DNA of 64,000 bases from DALYJJ01 sp031969915 (GCA_031969915.1 DALYJJ010000015.1:1-64000); one strand, 5' to 3'. Shown: positions 18,608 to 28,224, counted from the first letter of the stretch. Notes: generated by a model not told the origin, from the sequence alone. Numbers and translations: made by a program.

Positions 18608-19840
18608 CTACGCGAGGCCGCGCAGCGCGGTGGCACGCGCAACCCGGGACACGGCGAGCGCGAACGCCGCGGTGCGCAGGGAACAGCGGTGGCGTTTGGC
18701 GGTCTCGATGAGCGCGGCGTAGGCGCTTTTCATGTACCGCGCCAGTTCGCCGTTCACCCGTTCTTCGTCCCACGAGAAGTTCTGCGTGTTCTGCACCCAT
18801 TCAAAGTAACTGACGGTGACACCGCCGGCGTTGGCGAAGATGTCGGGCAGCACGGTGACGCCTTTGCTCTCGAGAATCGCGTCCGCGTCAGGATCGGTGG
18901 GGTGGTTGGCGCCTTCCAGGATGAAGCGGGCGCGTACCGCGGGAGCGGTTTGGCGGTGCAGCACACCGCCGAGGGCGGCCGGCACGAGCACATCGCACGG
19001 CTCGGCGAGGATCGATTCTTTGTCGAACCCGAGGCCGCCCGGGAAGCCCGCCACGGAGCCCGTGGCCGCAACGTGCGCCACGAGGGCGGGGATGTCCAGC
19101 CCCTCGGGGTTCCGGACGGCGCCAGTGACGTCGCTCACCGCCACGACGCGGCCTCCCTCGGCGTGGATCAGGCGAGCGGCCCAGGAGCCGACGTTGCCGA
19201 AGCCCTGCACCGCGTAAGTGAAATCGGCGATCTTGCGTCCGGCATCGGCAAACAGGTTCTGGGCAGCGAAGAGGAGGCCGCGTCCGGTGGCCGATTCGCG
19301 GCCTAGCGAGCCGCCGAGTTCGAGCGGCTTGCCGGTGACCACCGCCGGAGACCATCCGTGGAACTTCGCATACTCGTCGACAATCCAGCCCATGGTTTCG
19401 GCGTTCGTGCCCATGTCGGGCGCGGGGATGTCGACGGAGGGGCCGATGAGGTCGTGGATGCGCTCGACGAAGACCCGGGTGAGCCGCTGCAATTCGAGTT
19501 TCGAGAGCCCGCGCGGATCGACGGCGATGCCGCCTTTGGCGCCCCCGTACGGCAGTCCGGCGACCGCGGTCTTCCAGGTCATGAGGGACGCGAGGGCGTT
19601 GACCTCGTCCGGGTCCACTTCGTGGTGATAACGGATGCCGCCCTTCATGGGTCCGCGCGAGTTGTCGTGCTGGACGCGAAAGCCGACGTAGGTCGCCAGC
19701 GAGCCGTCGTCGCGGACGATGTTGCACTCCACCTTGACCTCGCGCAGGGGCGTGATCAGTTGACGGACGATGTTGTCATCGAGGCCGAGAAGCCGCGCGG
19801 CGGCGTGGAAGTTGCGGTTGGTCGCTTCGGTGGCAGTCAT
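18608..19840 (-). CDS. Glu/Leu/Phe/Val-family dehydrogenase, probable NAD(P)-glutamate dehydrogenase
   Basis: 410 residues, like RocG/GdhA-type hexameric glutamate dehydrogenases. It interconverts glutamate with 2-oxoglutarate and ammonium. The substrate-domain motif RGPMKGGIRYH and the catalytic lysine segment LPYGGAKGGI are present, followed by DIPAPDMGTNAETMGWI. The Rossmann domain shows QGFGNVGSWAA and VVAVSDVTGA; later DVLVPAALGGVLH and EGANHPT are conserved. The ATG overlaps the stop of the cyclophilin gene as ATGA. Cofactor preference is not readable with certainty. Confidence 0.93.
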   Translation of the reverse strand: MTATEATNRNFHAAARLLGLDDNIVRQLITPLREVKVECNIVRDDGSLATYVGFRVQHDNSRGPMKGGIRYHHEVDPDEVNALASLMTWKTAVAGLPYGGAKGGIAVDPRGLSKLELQRLTRVFVERIHDLIGPSVDIPAPDMGTNAETMGWIVDEYAKFHGWSPAVVTGKPLELGGSLGRESATGRGLLFAAQNLFADAGRKIADFTYAVQGFGNVGSWAARLIHAEGGRVVAVSDVTGAVRNPEGLDIPALVAHVAATGSVAGFPGGLGFDKESILAEPCDVLVPAALGGVLHRQTAPAVRARFILEGANHPTDPDADAILESKGVTVLPDIFANAGGVTVSYFEWVQNTQNFSWDEERVNGELARYMKSAYAALIETAKRHRCSLRTAAFALAVSRVARATALRGLA

Positions 19841-20505
19841 GGTTTCGCGGGTGTCGATGAAGACGACGCGCCTTCTTCGACGATGGTTGCCTTGACGAGC
19901 TTGTCGAGGCGCGAGAAATTGCGATCGAGGTATTGGTTGCCCTCGGCGAGGATGCGGCTTTGATCGATGCCGCCGTAGTCGCCGTAGCCGTAGTGCAACT
20001 TCTCCACGCTCTCCATGCCGGAGATCACTTCGCCGAATGGAGCGAAGCCCTGCTCGTCGAGCGCGCGATTGTTGCGCAGGCTGATGAACACCTGCGAGGT
20101 GCGCGAGGACGGACCGGCCTTGGCGAACGACACGCGGCCCTTCATGTTGCTCTTCATCACCGGGTCGTCGGCGATCTGCGACTTGGCGTAAAGCTGGGAC
20201 AGCTTGGGGTCCTTGGCGAGTCCGAATTGCGCCACGTACTCCTTGATTACCCGGAAGAACCGGGAGTCGTCGTAGAAACCGGATTTCACGAGCTCATAGA
20301 AGCGGTCCGCGCCGCGTGGGGCCCAGTCGCGGTGCACATGGACCACGAACTCGCCTTTTGAGGTTTCGAACTTCACCTTGAACTCGGCGGGCGCCTGATC
20401 GGCGGGCTTGGACGGCTCGGCCTTCTTCTTCGTGCCGGACGGCGTGCCGCAGGCGGCCAGCAGGAGCGCAGCGGCCAGAACGGGGGCGAGGGATCGCAGG
20501 CGCAT
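19837..20505 (-). CDS. Cyclophilin-type peptidyl-prolyl isomerase lipoprotein
   Basis: 222 residues with a lipoprotein signal (LAAALLLAAC) and a charged linker (KKKAEPSKPADQAP). The cyclophilin fold has EFVVHVHRDWAPRGADRFYELVKSGFYDDSRFFRVI, RVSFAKAG and SSRTSQVFISLRNN, and later GFAPFGEVISGMESVEKL. It should catalyse proline isomerisation in the periplasm or at a membrane face. A second ATG 21 bases upstream (20526) is possible; 20505 gives the more compact signal. It is the first gene of an operon with glutamate dehydrogenase (ATGA overlap), a pairing whose logic is not clear. Confidence 0.9.
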   Translation of the reverse strand: MRLRSLAPVLAAALLLAACGTPSGTKKKAEPSKPADQAPAEFKVKFETSKGEFVVHVHRDWAPRGADRFYELVKSGFYDDSRFFRVIKEYVAQFGLAKDPKLSQLYAKSQIADDPVMKSNMKGRVSFAKAGPSSRTSQVFISLRNNRALDEQGFAPFGEVISGMESVEKLHYGYGDYGGIDQSRILAEGNQYLDRNFSRLDKLVKATIVEEGASSSSTPAKP

Positions 20506-20680
20506 AAGGCCGCTATTGTCTCGCATCTCCCGGACCGGACGCATCGCAACACGCGGCCAACCTTCGCTCAAACGCCGGCATCCATGACCGATGAGTACGA
20601 CTGTGGGCCAAGCAGCCGGCCCGGAAGAGGCTGCCCCGCGAGGGTCGCGGCAGGGATCAAGCCGCAGGAGGACGTTTCTC

Positions 20681-22132
20681 ATGAAGGGCACGAGCACCCG
20701 GTATTCACTAGGGTTCCGCTTGCTGGGCGCGTTCGGCGCCATGGTGCTGCTGCTGCTGCTGAGCGGCGGCGTTTCGCTGTACATGGTGGAGAGATTGAGC
20801 GGGAAGCTCGACACCGCGGCGAACCGCACTGCACGGAAGATCGAGATCAACGGGCAGATCAAGACCACGGCCAGCGGCATGCGGGCGGGCCAGCGGGGGC
20901 TGCTGCTCTATTCGCTCATGAAGCAGAGTGCGCGCGCCAGTGCCGCGGACAAGGCCTTCCGCGAGGCTGCCGCCGCGATGCAGACGCTGACCGCGAAGCT
21001 GAGGCCGCTCCTGGCGAGCGAAGCGGAGCGCGCGAGCGCCGGCACCGTCGACAGCGCGGTTGGGTCGTGGATGTCGAGTTACGAGGCGCTTACCCGGGCC
21101 GTTGCACGAGAGGACTTCGATGGCGAAGTAAAGACGCGCGTCGATGAGGCGTTCGTTCAGGCGGGGCGCATCGATCAGGCCGCCGCGGAGATCGAGGCGG
21201 CGGTGAACGCTCTGCTGGTGCAGGAAAGCCGGGAGGCCGCGTCCGCCCGGAGCGCGGGGCGCTGGGCGGTGCTCTCTGTCGTGATCGCGTCGCTGTCGGT
21301 CGGTGCACTGGTCCTCTACGTGGTACGGCGCACGAATCAGGACCTGCGGCGCATCGCGGGGGAAGTGGCCGAGGGCGCCGGCCAGGTACTGAGCGCGGCG
21401 GGACAGTTTTCAAGGTCCAGCCAGTCACTGGCGCAGGGCTCCTCGGAACAGGCGGCGGCCGTTCAGGAGACCTCGTCCTCCACTGAGGAGATCACCGCGA
21501 TGGCGCATCGCAACGAGGAGATCTCGCGGCAAGGTCTGGAACATGTGAGCCAGGTGAGCGGGGAGATCGCGCGCACCAACCGCGCGCTGGGCATGATGTC
21601 GACGGCGATGAACGAGATCAACGCTTCGAGCGACAAAATCGCGCGCATCATTCGCGTGATCGACGACATCGCGTTCCAGACGAACATCCTGGCCCTGAAC
21701 GCTGCGGTGGAAGCCGCGCGTGCGGGCGAGGCAGGAATGGGATTCGCGGTGGTGGCGGACGAAGTTCGTAACCTCGCGCAGCGTTCCGCGCAAGCGGCTC
21801 GGGACACCACGGAATTGATCGAGGAGTCGATCGAGAAAGCACGGCAGGGGAGAATCCGGGTGGAAGAGGTGTCGCACGCGGCACAGGCGATTGAGGCTGG
21901 GGCGGGCAAGGTCAAGGTCATCGTCGACGAGGTGAGCACGGGCAGCGGGGAGCAATCCCGCGGCTTGGCTCAGATCAGCCGGGCGATCGCCGAGATGCAC
22001 AAGGTAATTCAGCAAACCACGGCCGACTCCGAGGAGAGCGCCGCCGCCAGCGAGGAACTGACCGCACAGGCGGAGACCCTGCAGGCGGCGGCCTTTTCGC
22101 TGCGCACGATGGTGGAGGGGCGTGCGGCATGA
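20681..22132 (+). CDS. Methyl-accepting chemotaxis protein
   Basis: 483 residues. ATG 20681 has AGGAGGA eight bases upstream. Transmembrane helix 1 (about 12-35, AFGAMVLLLLLSGGVSLYMV) is followed by a small periplasmic four-helix-type sensor (about 36-190) and transmembrane helix 2 (about 190-215). The long cytoplasmic coiled coil contains the conserved hairpin tip DDIAFQTNILALNAAVEAAR and GMGFAVVADEVRNLAQRSA. It would signal to CheA/CheW, which are not in this window. The sensor is short and helical; the ligand is unknown. The stop overlaps the next gene (ATGA). Confidence 0.95.
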   Translation: MKGTSTRYSLGFRLLGAFGAMVLLLLLSGGVSLYMVERLSGKLDTAANRTARKIEINGQIKTTASGMRAGQRGLLLYSLMKQSARASAADKAFREAAAAMQTLTAKLRPLLASEAERASAGTVDSAVGSWMSSYEALTRAVAREDFDGEVKTRVDEAFVQAGRIDQAAAEIEAAVNALLVQESREAASARSAGRWAVLSVVIASLSVGALVLYVVRRTNQDLRRIAGEVAEGAGQVLSAAGQFSRSSQSLAQGSSEQAAAVQETSSSTEEITAMAHRNEEISRQGLEHVSQVSGEIARTNRALGMMSTAMNEINASSDKIARIIRVIDDIAFQTNILALNAAVEAARAGEAGMGFAVVADEVRNLAQRSAQAARDTTELIEESIEKARQGRIRVEEVSHAAQAIEAGAGKVKVIVDEVSTGSGEQSRGLAQISRAIAEMHKVIQQTTADSEESAAASEELTAQAETLQAAAFSLRTMVEGRAA

Positions 22133-22884
22133 AGCGGCGCATGATCGCCGTGCTTTGTGCCGCGACGGCGGTATGCCTCGGGGCGGACCCGGCGGCGCCG
22201 GCCCGGATGGGTTGGGTGACCACGATCCAGACTGGTCTGGCGGAGACGTTTCAACTCACCCTCGGCGGGCTGTTCGGCCCGGGGCCGGCATGGCAGAACA
22301 AGCTGGAGACGGGCCTCGCGAACGTGTGGCAGGGAGGCGATTACCTCTTCGTGTTGGCGTCCGATTCGAAAGACCTGCGGAACGGCCATGACAACTGGCT
22401 GGCGGGGATCGGCTACCGGAGGCCGGTCTGGTCGCGAGGGCGGCAGCACCTGTCCTTCACGGGGGGCTTCCAGCACTGGAAGTTTCGCGGCGTCAAGAAC
22501 GGCACGAATGACTGGCTGAGTCACGAGAACCTGACTTACAAGTTCGCCTGGAAGCTGCCGGTAACGGTCACTTCCGATAGCTGGTCGCTGTTCCAGAGCC
22601 CTTTGGCTAAAGGCAGCCTTCTGCATACGCAGGCGTGGCTTGAGCATCGGATCGCGAGGACGGAAAGCCCTCGGATCGTATTGCGCCACGGCCCGGCACA
22701 GACGTACGCCTGGGGGCTCTACGGCACGCACGGGAACCGCGTGATGCGGTATCAGTCCATGGTCATTCTGGCCTGGAAGGGGACGCGGCTCGAAGGCGGG
22801 TTGCGGAAGCAGTGGGGCATGCAGCCGAACATTCCCGACAACACTTACTGGCACTTCGGCGTGACGCGGACCGTATCGAAGTAG
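22129..22884 (+). CDS. Hypothetical outer-membrane beta-barrel-like protein
   Basis: 251 residues with a signal peptide (AVLCAATAVCLG). The mature part alternates hydrophobic and polar residues with many aromatics (HDNWLAGIGYRRPVWSRG, HLSFTGGFQHWKFRG, YWHFGVTRTVSK), consistent with a small barrel. It overlaps the chemoreceptor stop by ATGA, so co-translation is likely, and it may belong to the same sensing pathway (inference). No named family recognised. Confidence 0.65.
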   Translation: MKRRMIAVLCAATAVCLGADPAAPARMGWVTTIQTGLAETFQLTLGGLFGPGPAWQNKLETGLANVWQGGDYLFVLASDSKDLRNGHDNWLAGIGYRRPVWSRGRQHLSFTGGFQHWKFRGVKNGTNDWLSHENLTYKFAWKLPVTVTSDSWSLFQSPLAKGSLLHTQAWLEHRIARTESPRIVLRHGPAQTYAWGLYGTHGNRVMRYQSMVILAWKGTRLEGGLRKQWGMQPNIPDNTYWHFGVTRTVSK

Positions 22885-22889
22885 CCGGC

Positions 22890-24479
22890 CTACGGAGTCC
22901 GTCGGGGCTGCGACGAGAGCGCCTCGGCGATGGCGAGTTCGTAGAGCGCGTAGGCTCGGAAGTAATCGGCGGCGGCGGAGACCTCGCGCACGGCGGTGTC
23001 GAATGTCGCCTGTTCGCGCAGGTTCACCAGGAACAAAGTGCTGTCGCCGAGGTCGAAGCGGCTGCGTTCCAGTTCCTCGAGGTTGCGGGCCACGTTCACT
23101 TCTTCCCGCAGGACCCGGGTTCGCTCGTTGGCGCGGCGGACGGCGGACGCGGCGTCGCGCACCTCCACCATCACCTGGTCGCGGGCGAAGCGTTCGCGCT
23201 GATCGATCTGGGCAAGCCGGGCCTCGGCGGACTTCAACTGCCCGAGCGCGCGGCGGGCAGCCCGGGTAACAGCGGCACCACCGTGCAACGAGCCATCGAG
23301 CGCTACACCTACGACGGCGCCGCGGCGCCGTTGGAACGGGAGTTCGAACACTAGCGAGCCGCGAAACTCATTCGAGTTTCCGCGCGGCGTGTTGCCGCCG
23401 CCGACGAACTGGTTGAAGCCGAAGACCAGGTCCACGTTGGGCGCGGTCTGGTTGCGCGCCAGGTCCGCGTCGATGCGGGTCTGGTCGCGCTGAGCGCCGA
23501 GGCGCAACACTTCCGGTCGGCGCTTGAGGGCGATGTCGAGGTCGTCCGTCACGCGCTGGCCGGGGAGATCCGCCAGTTCGGGGAAGGCCGGCGGAAGCCG
23601 ATCTTCGGCTAGGATGACGGGGTCGCCGTTGGGGTCTCGATAGAAGAGCGACAGCTCATACGAAGCCTGTTCGACGCCGCGGCGGGCTTCCACCACTTGC
23701 GCGCGGCGGGTGAGGATCGCGCGCTCGTTGTCGGTGACTTCGATCTGCGGCAACTGGCCGAGGCGCACGGCTTCGCGCAGTTGTTGATCGCGGGTCAGGG
23801 CGACGTTGAGAATCGTTTCGGCGAGACGCAGGCGCTGGCCGGCGGCCACCCAGTCCCAATAGCGGCGGGTCGCGGCCTGGACGACGAAGATGAACTGCTG
23901 GTCGACGGAGAGGTCGGCGAGGCGCAGGCCGATGCGGGAGCGCCACAAGCCGGCGCGGCGGCTGTCGATGGCGCGGTCGCGCCACAGGGGCAGGCGCATA
24001 CCGCCGCGATACTCACCGAGTTCGGTGGTGAGCAGGCTGCTCGCATCGGTGCTGGTGAAACGGCCGTCGCCGAGGCGGTAGCCTCCAAAGAAGCTCAAGC
24101 CCTGGAAGGCGAGCGGCTGATCGACGACCACGTTGAAGCGGTTGTTGTCGAGCGGGCCGGCCTGTTGGTTCTCGAAGCCGGCCCGGATGACGGCGTCGAA
24201 GCCGCCTTCGGCCACCAGCAGATCGCCGTCGGCGATACGGCGCTCCTGAATGGTGGCCAGCAGCGGCGGGTAGCTCTTCTTCACCGAATCGATCACTTCG
24301 TCCAGACGGAGCGCGGGGAGGCCCGCCGCCGCGGGAGCGGGAAGCGCGGGCTGCGAGATAGCGGGATGGGTCGCCGTGGTCGGCCGGTTCGGCGAACTGG
24401 GGGGCAACAGGGGGTTATGCTGCTGCGGCGGCTGCGCGAACGCGGCGCAGGCCAGCGCGAAAGCGATCGCGAGCCTCAT
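22890..24479 (-). CDS. TolC-family outer-membrane efflux/secretion protein
   Basis: 529 residues with a signal peptide (LAIAFALACAAFAQ) and a Pro-rich linker. It shows the long alpha-helical pattern of TolC: RLDEVIDSVKKSYPPLLATIQERRIADGDLL, LRLAETILNVALTRDQQLREAVRLGQLPQIEV, RREVLRLGAQR-like helices and a final ARNLEELERSRFDLGDSTLFLVNLREQ. The segment near 23250-23330 (GAVVGVALDGSLHGGAA) fits the family poorly. It is the outer-membrane channel of a type I secretion-like system with the adjacent HlyD and ABC genes. Its ATG overlaps the HlyD stop by 4 bases. Confidence 0.88.
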   Translation of the reverse strand: MRLAIAFALACAAFAQPPQQHNPLLPPSSPNRPTTATHPAISQPALPAPAAAGLPALRLDEVIDSVKKSYPPLLATIQERRIADGDLLVAEGGFDAVIRAGFENQQAGPLDNNRFNVVVDQPLAFQGLSFFGGYRLGDGRFTSTDASSLLTTELGEYRGGMRLPLWRDRAIDSRRAGLWRSRIGLRLADLSVDQQFIFVVQAATRRYWDWVAAGQRLRLAETILNVALTRDQQLREAVRLGQLPQIEVTDNERAILTRRAQVVEARRGVEQASYELSLFYRDPNGDPVILAEDRLPPAFPELADLPGQRVTDDLDIALKRRPEVLRLGAQRDQTRIDADLARNQTAPNVDLVFGFNQFVGGGNTPRGNSNEFRGSLVFELPFQRRRGAVVGVALDGSLHGGAAVTRAARRALGQLKSAEARLAQIDQRERFARDQVMVEVRDAASAVRRANERTRVLREEVNVARNLEELERSRFDLGDSTLFLVNLREQATFDTAVREVSAAADYFRAYALYELAIAEALSSQPRRTP

Positions 24480-25825
24480 TTCTTGTCCTTGCCGCCTTTG
24501 CCCTTGCCGGCGCCGGGCTCGTCGGCGGCGATCACGGGCGGGAAGCCGTTGAACTGGCGCCACATTTCAAAGCCCAGCGGAACCATCTTGAGCAGCACCC
24601 AACCATTGGCCAGCACGCCCTGCCGCAGGTAGCCGGGCGAGGGCCATGGCTCGTCGTCGGGATCGGGCGCCACCAGGATGCGGAATTCGCCCTGTCCGTT
24701 GTCGGTCGGATCCACCAGGAACACGATGCCCCCGAAGGTGCCCACGGCCACCGACGGCCAACCAACGAATTGGATGGCTGGCCAGCCGTTGAACTGCAAG
24801 CGCACCTTGTCGCCTCTGTGCACCAGGGGCACGTCGTTGCCGTTGAGGAACAGTTCCACTACCGGGCTGGAGGCGAACTCGGGGACGAATTCGGCGATGC
24901 GGTCGCCGGACTTGAGGAGTTCGGAGCCGGGCTGGACGATGAGCCGGTAGATGGCGCCGTCGCGGGGCGCGGTGATCACCTGCGTGGACTGCCGCGCGTA
25001 GGCGGCGCGGGCACGTTCGTACACCGCGCGGAAGTTCTGCTCTTCCGCCTTGGCGGTTTCGAGAGAAGCGCGCGCGCTGCGGACGATCGCGGCTTCGGAG
25101 GCCGTGACGCGCTGCAAGTCCGATTCAAACGCCTTGCGATCGTTCATCGCCGCGTTCAAGGCGGCCTGCCGAGCTTCCACGTTGGCCTTGGCCTGATCGT
25201 ACTCGGCCTGCGCCAACTCGAGGTTTCGAACCGATGTGAGCCCCTTGTCGAGCAACTGTTTCTGGCGGGGCAGATTCTGCTCGGCGGCGATAAACCGCGC
25301 CTTGCCGTCCTCGAGCGTCTGCTCGGCGCTGCGCACGCGATCCACGGCCATCTGGAGCCGGCTCTTGGCGGCCTGGATGGCGTTCTCGCGCGACTCTTCG
25401 AGCTGCAGGATCTGGCTGTCCAATTCGGACACGCGACGCTGTGTGGCCTGCCAGCGCTGCTCTTCGGAGCCCTGGATGATGCCCAACCGGCTGAGGATGT
25501 TCGGGTCCTGGTCGGCGATCTCGCCGATCACCTGGCCGGCCTTCACGCGCGAACCCTCGATGACGTTCCACTTGGTGATGCGGCCTTCCACGGGCGCGCC
25601 GATCGCCTGCAGCCGGTCGTTCGGATTCAAGGCCACGACACGACCTTTGCCGGGCACGCTCTGCTGCCACGGCGTGAAGACCAGGGCCGCGACGGTAACC
25701 AGGAACATCACCGCCAGAACGCGTGCCAGCGTGCGCGTGGTGTGGGGTGTGCCCACCAAGCGCATGGCGGGCAGGGTGCCGAGTTCTCCCAATCGGCCGG
25801 GAGCGGGATGCGAATGTGTGGCCAT
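24476..25825 (-). CDS. HlyD-family membrane fusion/periplasmic adaptor protein
   Basis: 449 residues. One N-terminal transmembrane segment (about 33-52, LAVMFLVTVAALVF) is followed by biotinyl-lipoyl halves (RLQAIGAPVEGRITKWNVIEGSRVKAGQVIGEI and TQVITAPRDGAIYRLIVQPGSELLKSGDRIAEFV). Between them lies a long coiled coil (about 115-270). The C-terminus has a beta-barrel domain and a Gly/Lys-rich tail. It bridges the ABC exporter and TolC. It lies 15 bp after the ABC gene and overlaps tolC by ATGA. Confidence 0.92.
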   Translation of the reverse strand: MATHSHPAPGRLGELGTLPAMRLVGTPHTTRTLARVLAVMFLVTVAALVFTPWQQSVPGKGRVVALNPNDRLQAIGAPVEGRITKWNVIEGSRVKAGQVIGEIADQDPNILSRLGIIQGSEEQRWQATQRRVSELDSQILQLEESRENAIQAAKSRLQMAVDRVRSAEQTLEDGKARFIAAEQNLPRQKQLLDKGLTSVRNLELAQAEYDQAKANVEARQAALNAAMNDRKAFESDLQRVTASEAAIVRSARASLETAKAEEQNFRAVYERARAAYARQSTQVITAPRDGAIYRLIVQPGSELLKSGDRIAEFVPEFASSPVVELFLNGNDVPLVHRGDKVRLQFNGWPAIQFVGWPSVAVGTFGGIVFLVDPTDNGQGEFRILVAPDPDDEPWPSPGYLRQGVLANGWVLLKMVPLGFEMWRQFNGFPPVIAADEPGAGKGKGGKDKK

Positions 25826-25840
25826 GGGCGATTCTCCTGT

Positions 25841-28039
25841 TTATCGGACCAGCGGCGCGGCAGTGGCTTCAATCAGACCGTCGCGAAGTTCATACACCCG
25901 GTCGCAGCGGCCGAGTACGCCGTCGTCCGCGCTCACCGCGATGAGCGTCCACGGGGCGGCGCGGTCGAAGAGGGTGGCCAGGATCTGGTCGCGGTCTCGG
26001 GCGTCGACGAGCGCTTCGAGGCATTCGTCGAGGATCAGGAGCCGCGGCCGGCCGGCGATGGCGCGAGCGAGGGCGAGGCGCGCCACCTGGCCCGCCGACA
26101 GCGGCCAGCCGCCGGTGGTCAGTTCGGTGTTGATGCCGTCGGGCAGCGACTGCACCACGTGCAACAGCCCAACCCGGGCCAGCACGCTGCGCATTTCGGA
26201 GGAGCCTAGCGTGCCGTGGCCGAGGCGGATGTTGTCGGCGATGGTGCCTTGGAAAACATCTTCGCTCCGGCAGAGCGCGACTTGCGCGCGGAGGTCGCTC
26301 AGAATGACGTCGCGAAGGTCGGCGTCGTCGATGTCCACATGGCCTCCGCTGGGAGCGCGCAGTCCAAAGAGCATATCGAGCATCGAGCTCTTGCCGGCGC
26401 CGCTGTGGCCCAGAAGGCCCACCCGGGCCCCCGGTTCAATGGACCAGTTGACGCCGTTGAGGATTGGGGTTCGGCCGTCATAGCTGAACTGGACGTTCTG
26501 AAAGAGGACGGCGGCGGGCCGGTCCGAGCGCCTCAGCGAAACGGAGCCTTGTCTTTCGAGCGGCAGATCGGTGAGGTAGCCGAGCTTGTCGATGGCCGCG
26601 CTCAGGTCATAAAACGTCTCCAACTGCTTGCCGAACTTGGTGAAGCCGCTGACCACCAGGGCAACGACGATTTCGGCGGCGATCAACTGGCCGAGTGTGA
26701 GCTGCCGGTTGATCACCAGCCAGCCGCCGACGCCGAGCAACACCGACGAGGCGATGGCCTGGAGTGCGAAGGAACCGATGATCTGCCGCAGCAGAATGCG
26801 GAAATGCTTGCTGCGATAGCGGAGCCATTCCGATGCGAGCGTGTTGGCCTGCTCGAGGGCAAGCGCCGTGCCGCGCGCGCTCTTGAACGTGAGCGGATGG
26901 CGCGCCAGTTCTTCAAGCCACGCCGTGAGCGCGTACTTGGCCTTGCTTTCCTTGATCGCGGTGTAGATGGCGCCGCTGCCCATCGGGAACAGGACGATCA
27001 CGATGAAGACCAGCATGAGGACGTCGAACGCGAGCAGCCAGGGATGGTAGATCGCGAGCAGGATCATGCCGATCAGAGTCTGCATGAAGATCGAGAGGCC
27101 GTCGATCAAAAGCAACGCGGCGCTTTTCTGGACCGTCGCGACGTCGAGGAAGCGGTTCACCAACTCTGGCGCATGATGGCCCTCGTAGCCGTCCTTGCGG
27201 GCGCGCAGCAGGCGGTGCGCAACGTCGGTGGCCACGCGCACGAAGATGCGCCGCTGGATGACTTCGACCACGTAGGTTCGAAGCCCCTGCAGCAAAGCCG
27301 CGAATCCGAGGCCCGCAAGAACCGCCAGGGTCAAGACGACCAGAGGCTGCACCAGCGTGCCGAACGCGACCGTGTTCACGAGCGACTGAGTGGCTACAGG
27401 CACCACCAGCGTCATCAGCCCGATGGCGGCGGAGTAGATCACCGCGACCCAGAGGTCGGTCTTCTCCGCTTTGAGCAGGGTTTTGATCCGTTCGAACGGC
27501 GGCACGTTGTGGTACACGTGCTCGTCCTGGCCGTGCGCGTGATGATGTTGCGAGAGCGGTGAGGCCGATTCGACCGCGACCCATTCCAACTGATCCCGCT
27601 TCGTGCCCGCGCCCAGGACCCGCGTAAGTTCCGGAAGCCCCATCCACCTGGGCGGGGTCTCGGCGTCGAGCATGGAAACCAACACCCCGCCCCCGTTGGA
27701 GTCGCCGATGCCCAAGACGCTGGGAGTAGCGCCTTGCCCGTGAACAATGGTGAGCCAGGCGGAGTGCGGGCTGGCGGCTTTCGCCACGTCGTCGATGCTC
27801 TTGTTCACGCGCGTGAAGACGATTCCCAGTTCCTGGCCGGCGCGGCAGAAGAGATCGAGCACCGATTCGGTGCCGTGGGACTCCCGGATGGCGAGGCTGA
27901 CGGCGCGACGGGCCGCCTCCTCTTCGAGCTCCAAGCCCACGGAGGCGGAGGAGAACGTGAGGACGCGGTAGACAAGCGCCGCGAGGAGGCTTTCCGCCCG
28001 CTGGGGGTCGATCGAGGTCGTTGGAGTGGACGGGTCCAT
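25841..28039 (-). CDS. ABC exporter (membrane-ATPase fusion) of a type I secretion-like system
   Basis: 732 residues. The N-terminal domain (about 1-180) is not a canonical C39 peptidase and lacks an evident catalytic Cys/His pair; it may be a degenerate C39-like domain. Six-helix transmembrane domain about 190-480. ATPase domain: Walker A GHSGAGKSS (about 548), Walker B LLILDE (about 670). Several switch elements differ from consensus: the signature is LSAGQ instead of LSGGQ, the Q-loop region reads ALCRSEDVFQGT without the usual Gln, and the H-loop reads IAVSADD without His. Export may be slow or need a partner. ATG 28039 is chosen over TTG 28048. First gene of the minus-strand operon with HlyD and TolC; substrate unknown. 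Confidence 0.88.
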   Translation of the reverse strand: MDPSTPTTSIDPQRAESLLAALVYRVLTFSSASVGLELEEEAARRAVSLAIRESHGTESVLDLFCRAGQELGIVFTRVNKSIDDVAKAASPHSAWLTIVHGQGATPSVLGIGDSNGGGVLVSMLDAETPPRWMGLPELTRVLGAGTKRDQLEWVAVESASPLSQHHHAHGQDEHVYHNVPPFERIKTLLKAEKTDLWVAVIYSAAIGLMTLVVPVATQSLVNTVAFGTLVQPLVVLTLAVLAGLGFAALLQGLRTYVVEVIQRRIFVRVATDVAHRLLRARKDGYEGHHAPELVNRFLDVATVQKSAALLLIDGLSIFMQTLIGMILLAIYHPWLLAFDVLMLVFIVIVLFPMGSGAIYTAIKESKAKYALTAWLEELARHPLTFKSARGTALALEQANTLASEWLRYRSKHFRILLRQIIGSFALQAIASSVLLGVGGWLVINRQLTLGQLIAAEIVVALVVSGFTKFGKQLETFYDLSAAIDKLGYLTDLPLERQGSVSLRRSDRPAAVLFQNVQFSYDGRTPILNGVNWSIEPGARVGLLGHSGAGKSSMLDMLFGLRAPSGGHVDIDDADLRDVILSDLRAQVALCRSEDVFQGTIADNIRLGHGTLGSSEMRSVLARVGLLHVVQSLPDGINTELTTGGWPLSAGQVARLALARAIAGRPRLLILDECLEALVDARDRDQILATLFDRAAPWTLIAVSADDGVLGRCDRVYELRDGLIEATAAPLVR

Positions 28040-28109
28040 AGGCGCCAATTAGATCAGATGAAGTGAAACTGTTCTCGCTGCGGACAAATTCAGCCCGGAT
28101 GGACGGCCG

Positions 28110-28122
28110 ACTTGGTCCAAGT
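28110..28122. promoter_or_regulatory. Perfect palindrome, candidate operator
   Basis: ACTTGGTCCAAGT is a perfect 6-1-6 palindrome in the AT-richer region between the divergent ABC exporter operon and the ArsR-family gene. Its position suits binding by the adjacent dimeric winged-helix regulator. Inferred from symmetry and context only. Confidence 0.4.
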
Positions 28123-28212
28123 GAATCTTAAGATGTTTTCATCATACGTCAGGTTTCGATTTTTGCACATGACTACATTAGAAAGTGTTAGTGTTGCGAC
28201 GCGAGTTGTGCG

Positions 28213-28218
28213 TATACT
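28213..28218 (+). promoter_or_regulatory. Candidate -10 element for the ArsR-family gene
   Basis: TATACT (5/6 to TATAAT) lies 20 bases before a strong ribosome-binding site. No convincing -35 element stands at 16-18 bp, so the site may need an activator. Pattern only. Confidence 0.3.
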
Positions 28219-28224
28219 GGTGTC

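Noticed and set aside
20506..20680. Possible riboswitch before the chemoreceptor
   Set aside because: The GC-rich leader has some local pairing, but I could not match the conserved bases of c-di-GMP or other riboswitch classes.
23240..23340. Possible pair of compensating frameshifts in the tolC gene
   Set aside because: The segment fits TolC poorly, but neither alternative frame gives a better match, so I cannot support an indel.
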